Assembly (NCBI GenBank): GCA_031431475.1 | Contig: JANPDL010000006.1 | Span: 62,001 to 126,000, forward strand | From: JADCCX01 sp031431475 | Lineage (GTDB): Bacteria > Pseudomonadota > Alphaproteobacteria > Rhizobiales > Beijerinckiaceae | Reading direction: 5' to 3' | Length of the DNA stretch: 64,000 bases | Shown here: in pieces, positions 44,945 to 52,832 of the stretch | Layout: each line of letters opens with the position of its first letter | How positions within the stretch are numbered: position 1 is the stretch's first letter | Program-made: the position numbers and the translations under genes | Notes under the pieces: generated by a model | What the model saw: only the letters and a program-made list of their open reading frames with translations | Told to the model about the DNA's origin: nothing | Databases searched by the model: none

Positions 44945-45344
44945 CTACGACCCTCATGAACACGGCACGCGCACGGTTCCGTGCCTGCCATCGCGCGATC
45001 TCAAGCGGACGGCAGTCTTCTTCGACGGCCTCGGATTCAGGACCGTGCTGATTGATCATGGCGATGGCTATCTCATCATCCGCAAGGAGTGGGTCGAGAT
45101 CCATTTCTATCCCGACAAGGCGCTCGATCCGCTGACGACGGCGCAGAGTTGCTACATCCGTCTCGCGAACGTTGACCATGCGGTTTCTTCCATGGCCGGA
45201 AAGCTGCCGACAAGCGGGTTTCCGCGCCTGCAGCTGCCGGTGAACAGGGAATGGGGCCTGCGGGAAGCCTATCTGTTCGATCCTGACAACAACCTCATCA
45301 AGATCGGTTCGCCGATCTCTCCTGACTATCCAAAAACCACATGA
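44931..45344 (+). CDS. VOC-family (bleomycin-resistance-like) protein
   Basis: A 137-residue protein overlapping tonB by 14 bases in another frame. PCLPSRDLKRTAVFFDGLGFRTVLIDHGDGYLIIRKEWVEIHF is the first beta-alpha-beta-beta-beta unit and REAYLFDPDNNLIKIGSPI the second, matching bleomycin-binding and glyoxalase-fold proteins. Its position inside the heme operon suggests a role with heme or its breakdown products, but similar genes elsewhere confer antibiotic binding. Function unproved. Confidence 0.8.
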   Translation: MTFGDYDPHEHGTRTVPCLPSRDLKRTAVFFDGLGFRTVLIDHGDGYLIIRKEWVEIHFYPDKALDPLTTAQSCYIRLANVDHAVSSMAGKLPTSGFPRLQLPVNREWGLREAYLFDPDNNLIKIGSPISPDYPKTT

Positions 45345-45394
45345 CTTGAACTTCAATCAGGCCAGCCCAACCGCCAGCAAAAGGAAACTGCCCC

Positions 45395-45742
45395 ATGTAT
45401 ATCGCCATGAACCGCTTCAAGGTCTTCAAAGGAGAGGAGCCCGCTTTCGAGGCCGTCTGGGCCTCGCGCAAGACACGCCTCGACGAGATGCCAGGCTACA
45501 TCGCCTTTCATCTCCTCAAGGGGCCTGAGCGCGATGACCATACACTCTATTCCAGCCACACGACCTGGGCGACGAAGGCTGATTTCACGGTCTGGACGCA
45601 GTCCGAGCAATTCAGGGAATCGCACCGCACCGCCGGTGTGCCGCGTCCGCGCCCGATGTTTCAGGGACATCCCGAGTTCGAGGGATTTGAGGCGGTGCTG
45701 TCGGAATCCAACCGTCACCAGCAAATGCAGGCCGCAGAATAG
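45395..45742 (+). CDS. ABM-fold heme-degrading monooxygenase-like protein (IsdG/HmuQ type)
   Basis: A 115-residue protein of the IsdG/ABM fold: MYIAMNRFKVFKGEEPAFEAVWASRK, PGYIAFHLLKGPERDDHTLYSSHTTWATKADFTVWTQSEQFRESHR. The conserved Asn (NRF), Trp and C-terminal His positions match the catalytic triad of non-canonical heme oxygenases (HmuQ/HmuD of Bradyrhizobium, BhuO of Brucella). It would release iron from imported heme. It lies in the heme operon 50 bases after the VOC gene. Confidence 0.85.
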   Translation: MYIAMNRFKVFKGEEPAFEAVWASRKTRLDEMPGYIAFHLLKGPERDDHTLYSSHTTWATKADFTVWTQSEQFRESHRTAGVPRPRPMFQGHPEFEGFEAVLSESNRHQQMQAAE

Positions 45743-45751
45743 GAGTTGCCC

Positions 45752-46312
45752 ATGTCCGCCCTTCAGCTTGTCTCGCCAACGACAGCCTTCCCTGTCTCAA
45801 ACGATCACCGCCGGATCATCGCTGACGCCCTGGTGGCCAAGCCTGACGGTGTGGTGGAACAGATCGCCCGTGAATGCGGTGTGCCGAGTCAGGCTGTTCT
45901 GGAGGCCTTGCCCGCAGAGCAGCGCATCTTCGTGCCCGCGAACAGCTTTGAGAACCTGTGGTCCAGCCTGACAGGCTGGGGAGAAGTGCTGTTCATCGTC
46001 CATACCGCCGATATTGTGCTGGAATGTGTTGGCTCACTGCCAAACGGTTCCTTCGGCCATGGCTATTTCAACATCCATGGCGACAGCCCCATCGGCGGGC
46101 ACATCAGGGCGGCCAATTGCCGCGCCATCTACATCGTTGACCGGCCCTTTCACGGTCGGCGCTCGTGCTCCGTGCAGTTCTACAACGGCGAGGGCGAGGC
46201 GATGTTCAAGGTGTTCGTGCGCCGCGACAAGGCGCGGGAACTGATCCCGAAACAGCTCGTGCTGTTTGACCAGCTGAAACATGATTTTGCCAGCGGGGAG
46301 GCTGTCTCATGA
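45752..46312 (+). CDS. hutX: cytosolic heme carrier HutX/ChuX-like
   Basis: A 186-residue protein; ATG at 45752 is preceded by AGGAG. It matches the HutX/HuvX family: DALVAKPDGVVEQIARECGVPSQAVLEALP, then SFENLWSSLTGWGEVLFIVHTADIVLECVGSLPNGSFGHGYFN and FHGRRSCSVQFYNGEGEAMFKVFVRRD. The family dimer binds heme in a split-barrel and hands it to degrading enzymes. It overlaps the next, unknown gene by four bases (ATGA). Confidence 0.9.
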   Translation: MSALQLVSPTTAFPVSNDHRRIIADALVAKPDGVVEQIARECGVPSQAVLEALPAEQRIFVPANSFENLWSSLTGWGEVLFIVHTADIVLECVGSLPNGSFGHGYFNIHGDSPIGGHIRAANCRAIYIVDRPFHGRRSCSVQFYNGEGEAMFKVFVRRDKARELIPKQLVLFDQLKHDFASGEAVS

Positions 46313-46905
46313 TCCGCCGCAAGACACCCGACAAGGCGCGCGATTTGACCATGCGCCGTAGCGGTGCTGCCGAGCCGCAGGGTCCTGAAGCGGAAATAGA
46401 CGATACGCAGCAGCAAGAAGGCTGCGGCTGTGCGGGGGCAGGCCTTCCCCTGCTCGCCGAAATCTGCGAAACCGCCGATGACATTCTGGCGATGTGTGTG
46501 CTGCGCTTTGTTCTGGCCGGTTATTGTCACAACCGTGCGCAGTGTTTCGATGCCGCTGTCGATGCGGCCGCAGCAGTTCACGGTGAGCAGTACGGGTTGA
46601 CTCTCATGACCCGCGCGATGGCTGTTGTCCGCGCGCTGAGATCGGAGCGTAACGGTGATTTCCGCTATCTGCCCGCCAATTGCTGCCGCATATCCGAGGA
46701 TGAGCAGGAACTCGTCGCCGCCATGATTGCGGTCCGCAGCGAGAATCCGCTCACCATGGCGGATGCCATTACATCTCTTGGCCGCAGCGAGCACGCACCG
46801 CGCATCATGCAGGCGGTCTGGGCCTTCTCGATGACGGCGCATACGCTGCCGGATGTGATCGCCGCTGCCGTCAGGCTTGCACCAGACCGCTCCACCTTTC
46901 ACTGA
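46309..46905 (+). CDS. conserved-looking unknown protein of the heme operon
   Basis: A 198-residue soluble protein which I do not recognise. It is translationally coupled to hutX by an ATGA overlap, so it belongs to the heme operon. Visible features: a charged N-terminus, QQQEGCGCAGAGLPLLAEICETADDILAMCVLRF (four Cys within 27 residues, about 38-62), YCHNRAQCFDAAVD, and ANCCRISEDEQELVAAM. The rest is helical, ending RLAPDRSTFH. The Cys/His content would allow metal or heme ligation, but nothing more can be said from the sequence. Confidence 0.75.
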   Translation: MIRRKTPDKARDLTMRRSGAAEPQGPEAEIDDTQQQEGCGCAGAGLPLLAEICETADDILAMCVLRFVLAGYCHNRAQCFDAAVDAAAAVHGEQYGLTLMTRAMAVVRALRSERNGDFRYLPANCCRISEDEQELVAAMIAVRSENPLTMADAITSLGRSEHAPRIMQAVWAFSMTAHTLPDVIAAAVRLAPDRSTFH

Positions 46906-46983
46906 ATGACCAGCGACAGCGGCATATCTTGTCCTGGAGGGGCTCGCATTGCCGTCACCCTAAACTTGACTCAACGCATCGAC

Positions 46984-47028
46984 TTATTCTAAGTTATTGT
47001 TAAGGCGTTAGTTTTTAGGAATTCTAAA
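46984..47028 (+). promoter_or_regulatory. Irr-box-like sites upstream of irr
   Basis: TTTAGGAATTCTAAA (47014-47028) is a near-palindrome with the TTCTAAA half of the iron-control element bound by Irr, ending six bases before the irr start codon. A second half, TTATTCTAAG, is at 46984-46993. Autoregulation by Irr is the simplest reading; left halves are imperfect. Confidence 0.5.
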
Positions 47029-47033
47029 CTGCG

Positions 47034-47573
47034 ATGACCAACAATCCAGATCATCATTTGCCGGTTGCAGCCCTTTCGGACGCAGAAATGCAGCAGGCTG
47101 TGTCACAGGTGTTTCGCAATGCTCCTGCCACTTCGGGCTGTCCCATGAGCAATGTGAAGGCGAAACTGCGCGATGCAGGTCTTCGCCCGACACGCCAGCG
47201 CATCATGCTGGGCTGGATGCTGTTTGCCAAAGGCCATCGCCATGTTTCGGCGGAAGCCCTTTTCGAGGAAGCGGCACGGGCGCGCGCATCGCTTTCCCTC
47301 GCCACTGTCTACAATACGTTGCGCCAGTTCTCCGATTCAGGCCTGATCCGTCAGGTGCATGTGGGGGCTGGAAAGGCCTATTTCGACACGAATACGGGTG
47401 AGCATCACCATTTCGTCGTGGAAGGCGAAGACGAGGTCTTCGATGTCGAGGACGAACCGGTGCAGATCGGTGCGCTGCCAAAGGCACCGCCCGGCTTTGC
47501 CATCGCAGGTGTCGATGTCATCGTCAGGCTTCGGCGGCTTGATCCGCACAGCGCTCCGGATGACGCCACATGA
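47034..47573 (+). CDS. irr: iron response regulator Irr (Fur family)
   Basis: A 179-residue Fur-family regulator of the Irr branch: KLRDAGLRPTRQRIMLGWMLFAKGHRHVSAEALFEEA and the recognition helix SLSLATVYNTLRQFSDSGLIRQV, followed by the His-rich TGEHHHFVVEGEDEVFDVED. Irr senses iron through heme and controls heme, iron-storage and uptake genes in Rhizobiales. SGCPMSN near residue 37 is a Cys-Pro heme-regulatory-like motif just before the DNA-binding domain, as in Bradyrhizobium Irr. It overlaps bfd by four bases. Confidence 0.93.
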   Translation: MTNNPDHHLPVAALSDAEMQQAVSQVFRNAPATSGCPMSNVKAKLRDAGLRPTRQRIMLGWMLFAKGHRHVSAEALFEEAARARASLSLATVYNTLRQFSDSGLIRQVHVGAGKAYFDTNTGEHHHFVVEGEDEVFDVEDEPVQIGALPKAPPGFAIAGVDVIVRLRRLDPHSAPDDAT

Positions 47574-47842
47574 TCGTCTGCCACTGCAATGTGCTGAGCG
47601 ACAAGCAGATTCTCGCCACTCTGGCTGATGAAGCGTTGTCGATGCCTCGCTCGCCCGTTCAGGTCTATAAATGTCTGGGATGCTCACCCAATTGCGGACG
47701 CTGCCTGACGGCTGTCCGTGCCCTGTTGCAGGAAGCGCGCGCCAGCAGCGCCTGCGCTGTGGGCTGCGCAATCTGCCCGGCCCAGCACGCCCATATTGCC
47801 AACGACGATATCCAAAGATTTGCGCTCGTCGCTGCGGAGTAA
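47570..47842 (+). CDS. bfd: bacterioferritin-associated ferredoxin Bfd
   Basis: A 90-residue (2Fe-2S) protein with the cluster ligands in IVCHCNVLSD (Cys4, Cys6) and KCLGCSPNCGRC. Bfd reduces bacterioferritin so that stored iron is released. It is longer than the usual 64-70 residues because of a C-terminal extension containing CAVGCAIC. It is coupled to irr and lies 133 bases before bfr. Confidence 0.9.
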   Translation: MIVCHCNVLSDKQILATLADEALSMPRSPVQVYKCLGCSPNCGRCLTAVRALLQEARASSACAVGCAICPAQHAHIANDDIQRFALVAAE

Positions 47843-47907
47843 GCAGGCCATTACCGTCCTTTCAGCAAAAGCGTGACGCTTGATCCTTCCCATGAACCTT
47901 GATCTTT

Positions 47908-47924
47908 TCTGGAATCATTCTAAA
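47908..47924 (+). promoter_or_regulatory. Irr box (ICE-like) before bfr
   Basis: TCTGGAA-TCA-TTCTAAA matches 12 of 14 arm positions of the Irr-bound element TTTAGAA-N3-TTCTAAA, 51 bases before the bfr ATG. In rhizobia Irr represses bfr when iron is low through such a site. Confidence 0.65.
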
Positions 47925-47975
47925 TTAGAGTGACCGGACATTGATCCGGCTATTGTCATTGAAGCCGGAGGCTCC

Positions 47976-48485
47976 ATGAAGGGCGACAAGAAAGTTCTCG
48001 AATATCTCAACAAGGGTCTGCGCAGCGAACTGACCGCCATCAGCCAGTACTGGCTGCATTATCGCCTGCTCGACAACTGGGGTCTTGGCGTGCTTGCCAA
48101 GCAGTGGCGTGCGGAATCCGTCGAGGAAATGCAGCATGCGGACCGCTTCGTCGATCGCATCCTGTTCCTTGAGGGACATCCCAACATGCAGGTTCTGGAC
48201 CCGCTGCAGATCGGTGAGAACGTCAAGGAAGTGCTTGAAGCCGATCTCAAGGCCGAAGTAGGAGCCCGCGCGCTTTATCAGGAGGCTGCGGCCTATTGCC
48301 AGTCGGTCAAGGATTTTCCGTCCAAGGACCTGTTCGAGGAGTTGATGGCCGATGAGGAAGGCCATATCGATTTCCTCGAAACGCAGCTTGAGCTGGTGAA
48401 GAAGCTTGGAGAGGCGCTCTACATGCAGGCCCATCTTGGTGGCCTTGGCGAAGGTGGCACGCCCGGTTTGCGCGGCGAAAGCTGA
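47976..48485 (+). CDS. bfr: bacterioferritin Bfr
   Basis: A 169-residue heme-containing ferritin. The ferroxidase and fold motifs are EYLNKGLRSELTAISQYWLHYRLLDNWG (Glu18, Tyr25), AKQWRAESVEEMQHADRFVDRI (Glu51-x-x-His54) and EELMADEEGHIDFLETQLEL (Glu127, His130). The axial heme Met is in LEGHPNMQVLD. It stores iron in the cytosol and closes the iron block. The C-terminus has about ten extra residues (GEGGTPGLRGES). Confidence 0.96.
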   Translation: MKGDKKVLEYLNKGLRSELTAISQYWLHYRLLDNWGLGVLAKQWRAESVEEMQHADRFVDRILFLEGHPNMQVLDPLQIGENVKEVLEADLKAEVGARALYQEAAAYCQSVKDFPSKDLFEELMADEEGHIDFLETQLELVKKLGEALYMQAHLGGLGEGGTPGLRGES

Positions 48486-48761
48486 TCGATCCGACGGCAG
48501 GTGACGTCCGCTTCAAGCGGAGACGCGCCTAGCTGTTCCACATTTGCCTTCTGACGACATGCAAAGAAACTTTCCACCGCCCCAATTCCAAATGTCAGCT
48601 TTCGAATATGTATTTTTGATCGAGAATGTCGCGGTTGGGTCTAACTCCCCGTTCGCTGCATTGCACCATCGGATATTCGGGATGCCCGAAGGCAGACATT
48701 GGCTTGGTACAGCAGCAGTTTCTCACGTGACTGCGCCAACCAGGCAATGGTCGTACCTTGG
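48486..48761. other. gene-poor gap after bfr
   Basis: A GC-rich stem TCCGCTT/AAGCGGA near 48508-48521 may terminate bfr, although no T-run follows. An open frame at 48559-48774 (MQRNFPPPQFQMSAFEYVF) resembles nothing I know; it could be a remnant where the degraded segment begins. I see no other feature. Confidence 0.3.
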
Positions 48762-49475
48762 TCAAATGGACTGAATACACCCGTCCAGCGCGGTAGCCAC
48801 GGCGTCGAGCAGAGCCAGCAACTCCCGTTTCGGACGAATGAGGTAAATCTCTTCGGCTGGAGAGTAGCGCGGTTTCCGGTCTATGTCGGTATATGCCGTC
48901 GTGAGGCGATGCCGGGGATTGTACCCGGCACCCACCATACGCTTCTGCCCATCCGGCGTTTCCAGATAACGATTGACCGAGCGGGGCGCGAGCATGCGGC
49001 TGATGTGCTTGTCAGCCTCCTCGGTGGTGATGCCGGAGTTGAGGCGCACCTCAATGACGCCGTCGATGATGGCGAGGCCTGGAGGGATGGTGACCCCTTC
49101 CAACATCTCGTCCCATATCTTGATCAGGCAGATGTCGTGGCCCCCGCAGAGGCAGTGGGAGCCAGCTTCCGGCGCGCGGGGATCCATCAGGATGGAACCA
49201 TAACGGCGGCGGCGCTTGTCCAAGATGCGGTCATCAACATTGCGGCGACCAGTGACACCAATTTGGAAAGCGGTCATGCCCATCGCCTTCAGGAAGTGCT
49301 GATGCGCACGGGAGCCTGCGATGTAGATCGCAAGCTTGGTTCCCTCGTCGAGCCGCTGGTGCTGGCGGCTTGGGATGCACGGCAGCGGAAACGGCGGGCT
49401 GCCGGGTTGGGAACTGTTCCTCAATGCGTGGATCGGGGCGGTTCTGCGGGTGGGTGCGTTGATGGTGGTTGACAT
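48762..49475 (-). CDS. unknown protein, possibly GIY-YIG/T5orf172-like
   Basis: A 237-residue protein with AGGA before its ATG. LAIYIAGSRAHQHFLKAMGMTAFQIGVTGRRNVDDRILDK recalls the N-terminal strands of GIY-YIG or T5orf172 domains (YIAG...IGVTG...R), but the conserved catalytic Arg and Glu cannot be placed with certainty. The middle has HCLCGGHDICLIKIWDEML and the end is basic. I have only this weak resemblance; such genes are frequent on rhizobial plasmids and integrative elements, matching the decayed genes next to it. Confidence 0.5.
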   Translation of the reverse strand: MSTTINAPTRRTAPIHALRNSSQPGSPPFPLPCIPSRQHQRLDEGTKLAIYIAGSRAHQHFLKAMGMTAFQIGVTGRRNVDDRILDKRRRRYGSILMDPRAPEAGSHCLCGGHDICLIKIWDEMLEGVTIPPGLAIIDGVIEVRLNSGITTEEADKHISRMLAPRSVNRYLETPDGQKRMVGAGYNPRHRLTTAYTDIDRKPRYSPAEEIYLIRPKRELLALLDAVATALDGCIQSI

Positions 49476-49660
49476 GATGATATTCCTGTTTCGGGCTGGT
49501 GTGTTGAGGGTTCAGTTTGGGTTGGGCTGAGGTTCAAGAGCCTCGGATGAGGTGCGGTTCGGGAGATTGTCGAACGGGGAAGGTCGACTGGGGAGCGGCG
49601 CTAGCGACGGTTGCAATCTGCTGCGATGTCGTCCGGGCCACCGATTGGCGCGGATGAATT

Positions 49661-50446
49661 TCAGCTTTCCCGGCGGATGAAGCCGATGCCGAAGCCCTCT
49701 TTGACCTTGGCGTTGTCGAGCAGAGCCGCTGCTGCATTGATGTCGACGGGCGAGAGGCTGGTGCGCTTGCTGGCGACGGCCATCGGCAGGGCCAGCCCGA
49801 TGAGCCGGGTGATACGCCGCGGCGTGCTGGTGGCGAGCAGATCGAGGATGGCGTCGGATGGCTCGGCGTGGATGATACCGCCGGTCTTTCTCACGGCGGC
49901 AATGTATGCCTGCAGGGCGATGGCCCGGCGCTGCTCGAACGTTGGCATCTGGAGCGGACGACCTGTTGCGAGCGACATCGCCGCAGCGTTTGCCACGACG
50001 CCGATAAAGCTCTCGAATTGCGGCGCGATGGTCCTGAGGCCATCGATCGCGGTGATCATGTGCAGTGTCGCAATCAGGGGACTGCGGTAGCCACGGCGTG
50101 CGTCCTGCGTCAGTTGATACAGGCGACGGGAGCGCAGCTGTTCCTCGGTGCTGAGATTCCCGGAGGCGTTCGTCCCGAGATCATCATAGAGCCCGTCATC
50201 GTTGCCGTGGATTTCGCGCAGCCTGCGCAGAACGTCGCCCCGGTCGAAGATGCAGATGAGCTGTTGCTCTACCTTTCCTCCCGATCGTCGATCGCCGACA
50301 GCATCCGAGGCGAGCACTGTCGAGGATGACAGGTTAGGCAGAACCCGAGGCGCTTTGCTTATCGCCAATACACGTTCTTCCGGATCGTCTCGGCGTATCT
50401 CGGGTGCCCGGCAATCGGGCACTCGGCTATCAGGCACGTGCATCAT
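49661..50446 (-). pseudogene. AAA ATPase (Lon-like) with its ATPase core deleted
   Basis: From the ATG at 50446 about 261 residues are open. LIATLHMITAIDGLRTIAPQFESFIGVVANAAAMSLATGRPLQMP is the segment that, in Lon-like AAA proteins, stands directly before the Walker A loop (usually MPPILLxGxPGxGKT). Here MP is followed at once by TFEQRRAIALQAYIAAVRKTGG and ATSTPRRITRLIGLALPMAVASKRTSLSPVDINAA, the usual C-terminal lid. Walker A, Walker B and sensor residues are all absent, consistent with an in-frame deletion of about 150 codons. The frame extends to 50650 but that part is not protein-like. Confidence 0.5.
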
Positions 50447-50762
50447 TGCGCGATCCGGTTTACCAGATCGCTGTTCATCTTGGGGTTCCAGATTGGGGTG
50501 GATCACCAATTGATCCAGACAAATGCGGGTCTTGGCTGATCGTCGGGAGTGTCGGGGATATTGGGAAAAACCTATGGGCGCAGCGAGTCGGATACTTAGG
50601 CTCAAAAACCAATATCGGGGTCGGTTGGTACGCAGCGGGCGGATTGCCACCCGGTGGTATCGAAGGTTTGCCGACCCCGGTGATCGAGCGGATCGTCTCC
50701 TCGGCAGGCGCGATCACGTCAAAGCCGCTGGTAACAATGGCGCTGGCGCGGATCAGCGCCTC

Positions 50763-52487
50763 CTACTGCTCCATCATCTCTTCGGCTGATCGGTCGATGA
50801 AGACGAGGTAGTCGAGCGACTCCTGACGCTGCGCCATCGCAGAGGCCCGCTCGGCAGGCGTCAACGATGCCAGACTATCGCGCTCCGCCACGTGCATGTC
50901 GATGACGGACTCCATGGCGGTTGGCGTCGTCATGTAGGGAAGCTTCGTCAGGAAGTCGCCGCCATTGCGGACGCGCTGGTGCAACCACTCGGTCATTCGC
51001 TGACGCTCGTCGGGCGGCAGGGCTTCAGGGTCTTCCGCGAACACCCAGCGCCAGGCGTGCCCGCGCAGGCGGGCATCCTGCAAGGCAGGAATTTCCCGGA
51101 CACGATCAGGAATGCTCATGGCGTGCATCCGGTGCGCCAGCATCCGTTCGGCCGTCGACTGGAAGCCGCTGTAAAGGTTCTCCTCGATGAGCGAGCTTAA
51201 GGGATAGACCTTCTGCCGCGCCGCGAAGGCCGAAGCGACCCTGTCGCGGGCCTGTGGATCTGCCATGAGATGCACGACGATCCGCATCATCCGCTCAGCA
51301 AGGATGAAGCGGGCAGCGCCGATCACATCGGCATTCTTCTGATCGAGTTCAAAGCCTGTGGCACGCCCAGCAAAATCACCAGCAGTAACCTGGTCAGCCG
51401 AGAGCACGCCTCGGCCGCCTTCCACCACGCGACCGCACAGATCCAGGAACACCGGTGAGCGATGGTCGGCAGCGATGCCGAAGGGCGCCAGGATCGGGAA
51501 GGCATTGATCCGCACGGTCTGGAACGCCCGTGGGTTCTGCTCCACCCAGGCACCGAGCGCCTCAGCATCGCAGTGCAGCCACTCGTCCGGATCAACCGTG
51601 AGATCGATGATGATGGCGGCGTTTTTATTCTCCGGCAGCATGCCGATGAACAGGATGGGCGTCAGCCTGGCGCTGGGGCCGAAGACATGGCCTAGCAGCA
51701 GCGGCTCAATCGGCTCAGGCTCATTCGAAAGGTCTTCGGGTGCCAGGAACACTGCAGGGTTCAAGCCGCATCCCGTCGCGGCCTCCTGCGCGCGCGTCAC
51801 CCCAACGGTATCCTTCTGCTGCCAAAGCTGATTGAGCTGGTCCAGCACACGGGATTTGCTGGCATTGGCGAGCATCATCGAAAAGATGTCAGGTGCCCTT
51901 GCGCGGATAAGCTTCGCGACCTCGATGGTCGCCTTTACATCTGCCAGCGCATCGTGTGCGTCGGCCTCATCAAGGCTGATGCCGTTGGCACGCGCGATAT
52001 CGCCAAGCCTGAAGCTCGGGCGCATCTGCGGAACTGCAGGCGCATCCGCCGAGGCATTAGTATCTGGGCGACTGGCGGCAGCGACCATCGGAATGGTGAT
52101 GCAACCCGGTGCCAGCAGATGCACGGTGTGCAACATGATCAGAGTATCCGCGCGCATGTTGCTATTGAGCTGCGTCACATAGGGGTCCTGCAGCGCCGCG
52201 AAGAGGCCGTGGCGCAGCATCTCCTCGTCAAATCGAATCGTATTGTAGCCGATGAAGATGGCGGGCGACCAAGCTTCAAACCGCCGAGTGACTTCCGCCT
52301 GCAGCTCGTAGGACGACAGCGGCTGGATCTCGAGATCGGGCGGGGCAAGCCGCGTCACGATCATGGCTGAGGGGCTCGGCACACTCCATGGCAGTCGACG
52401 CGCGCGGAGCGTCACGCTGTCGGGCGCGTCATCGCCAAAAGCGGTTCCGAAGGCGTCTTCGCGGGCTTTGATCGCTCCAATGGGCAA
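50763..52487 (-). pseudogene. exonuclease I (SbcB-like), 5' end replaced
   Basis: About 547 residues from ARRLPWSVPSPSAMIVTRLAPPDLE onward match exonuclease I: IFIGYNTIRFDEEMLRHGLF, then PSFRLGDIARANGISLDEADAHDALADVKATIEVAKLI (exonuclease motif III with HDAxxD) and an SH3-like and helical C-terminal part. The first exonuclease motif (Asp-x-Glu, as FHDYETFG in E. coli) is missing; residues before ARRLPW come from another protein. Without the metal-binding Asp-Glu pair the product should be inactive. The frame has only a TTG start at 52487. Confidence 0.7.
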
Positions 52488-52631
52488 GGCTTGTCTGTCA
52501 AGATCGATGATGGGGTGGGCCGAGCTGCAGACGTTGCACTGCTGGGGCTATTGCGAGCATCCGCCATGCTGCGGCCTGACGAAATTGATGCCCTCGGAGA
52601 CAGCATCCAGCCAGCAGTTCTGGATGCTCAT
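52404..52631 (-). pseudogene. fragment of an unknown gene fused in frame to exonuclease I
   Basis: In the same minus-strand frame, upstream of the exonuclease homology, the text reads SIQNCWLDAVSEGINFVRPQHGGCSQ, TAG stop at 52548-52550, then PQQCNVCSSAHPIIDLDRQ and IGAIKAREDAFGTAFGDD. The Cys pattern C-N-V-C and the smooth continuation across the stop suggest one protein in which a Trp codon (TGG) became TAG. Between 52632 and 52832 I see nothing recognisable. Confidence 0.35.
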
Positions 52632-52832
52632 GACCAGCCTACTGGCCAAACCCGTTGGACAGAGCAGTCGGAACCACTCAACTGTGTAGAGATATTGGTG
52701 TAGTTCGATGATGATTGACGCATCCGCGCTTTGCTCAGGCAGAGCGCGGGGTAGTTGCCCAGTCGAACCTTCGTTGGGTCTCCCCGCGCAGTACTGCGGT
52801 CGGTTGCTGGCAGCTGGCAAAACTGTCCGAAG

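Noticed and set aside
47034..47573. Alternative call of Fur or Zur for the regulator
   Set aside because: The sequence around HRHVSAEALFEEA, the Bfd/bfr context and the TTCTAAA-type sites fit Irr better than Fur or Zur.
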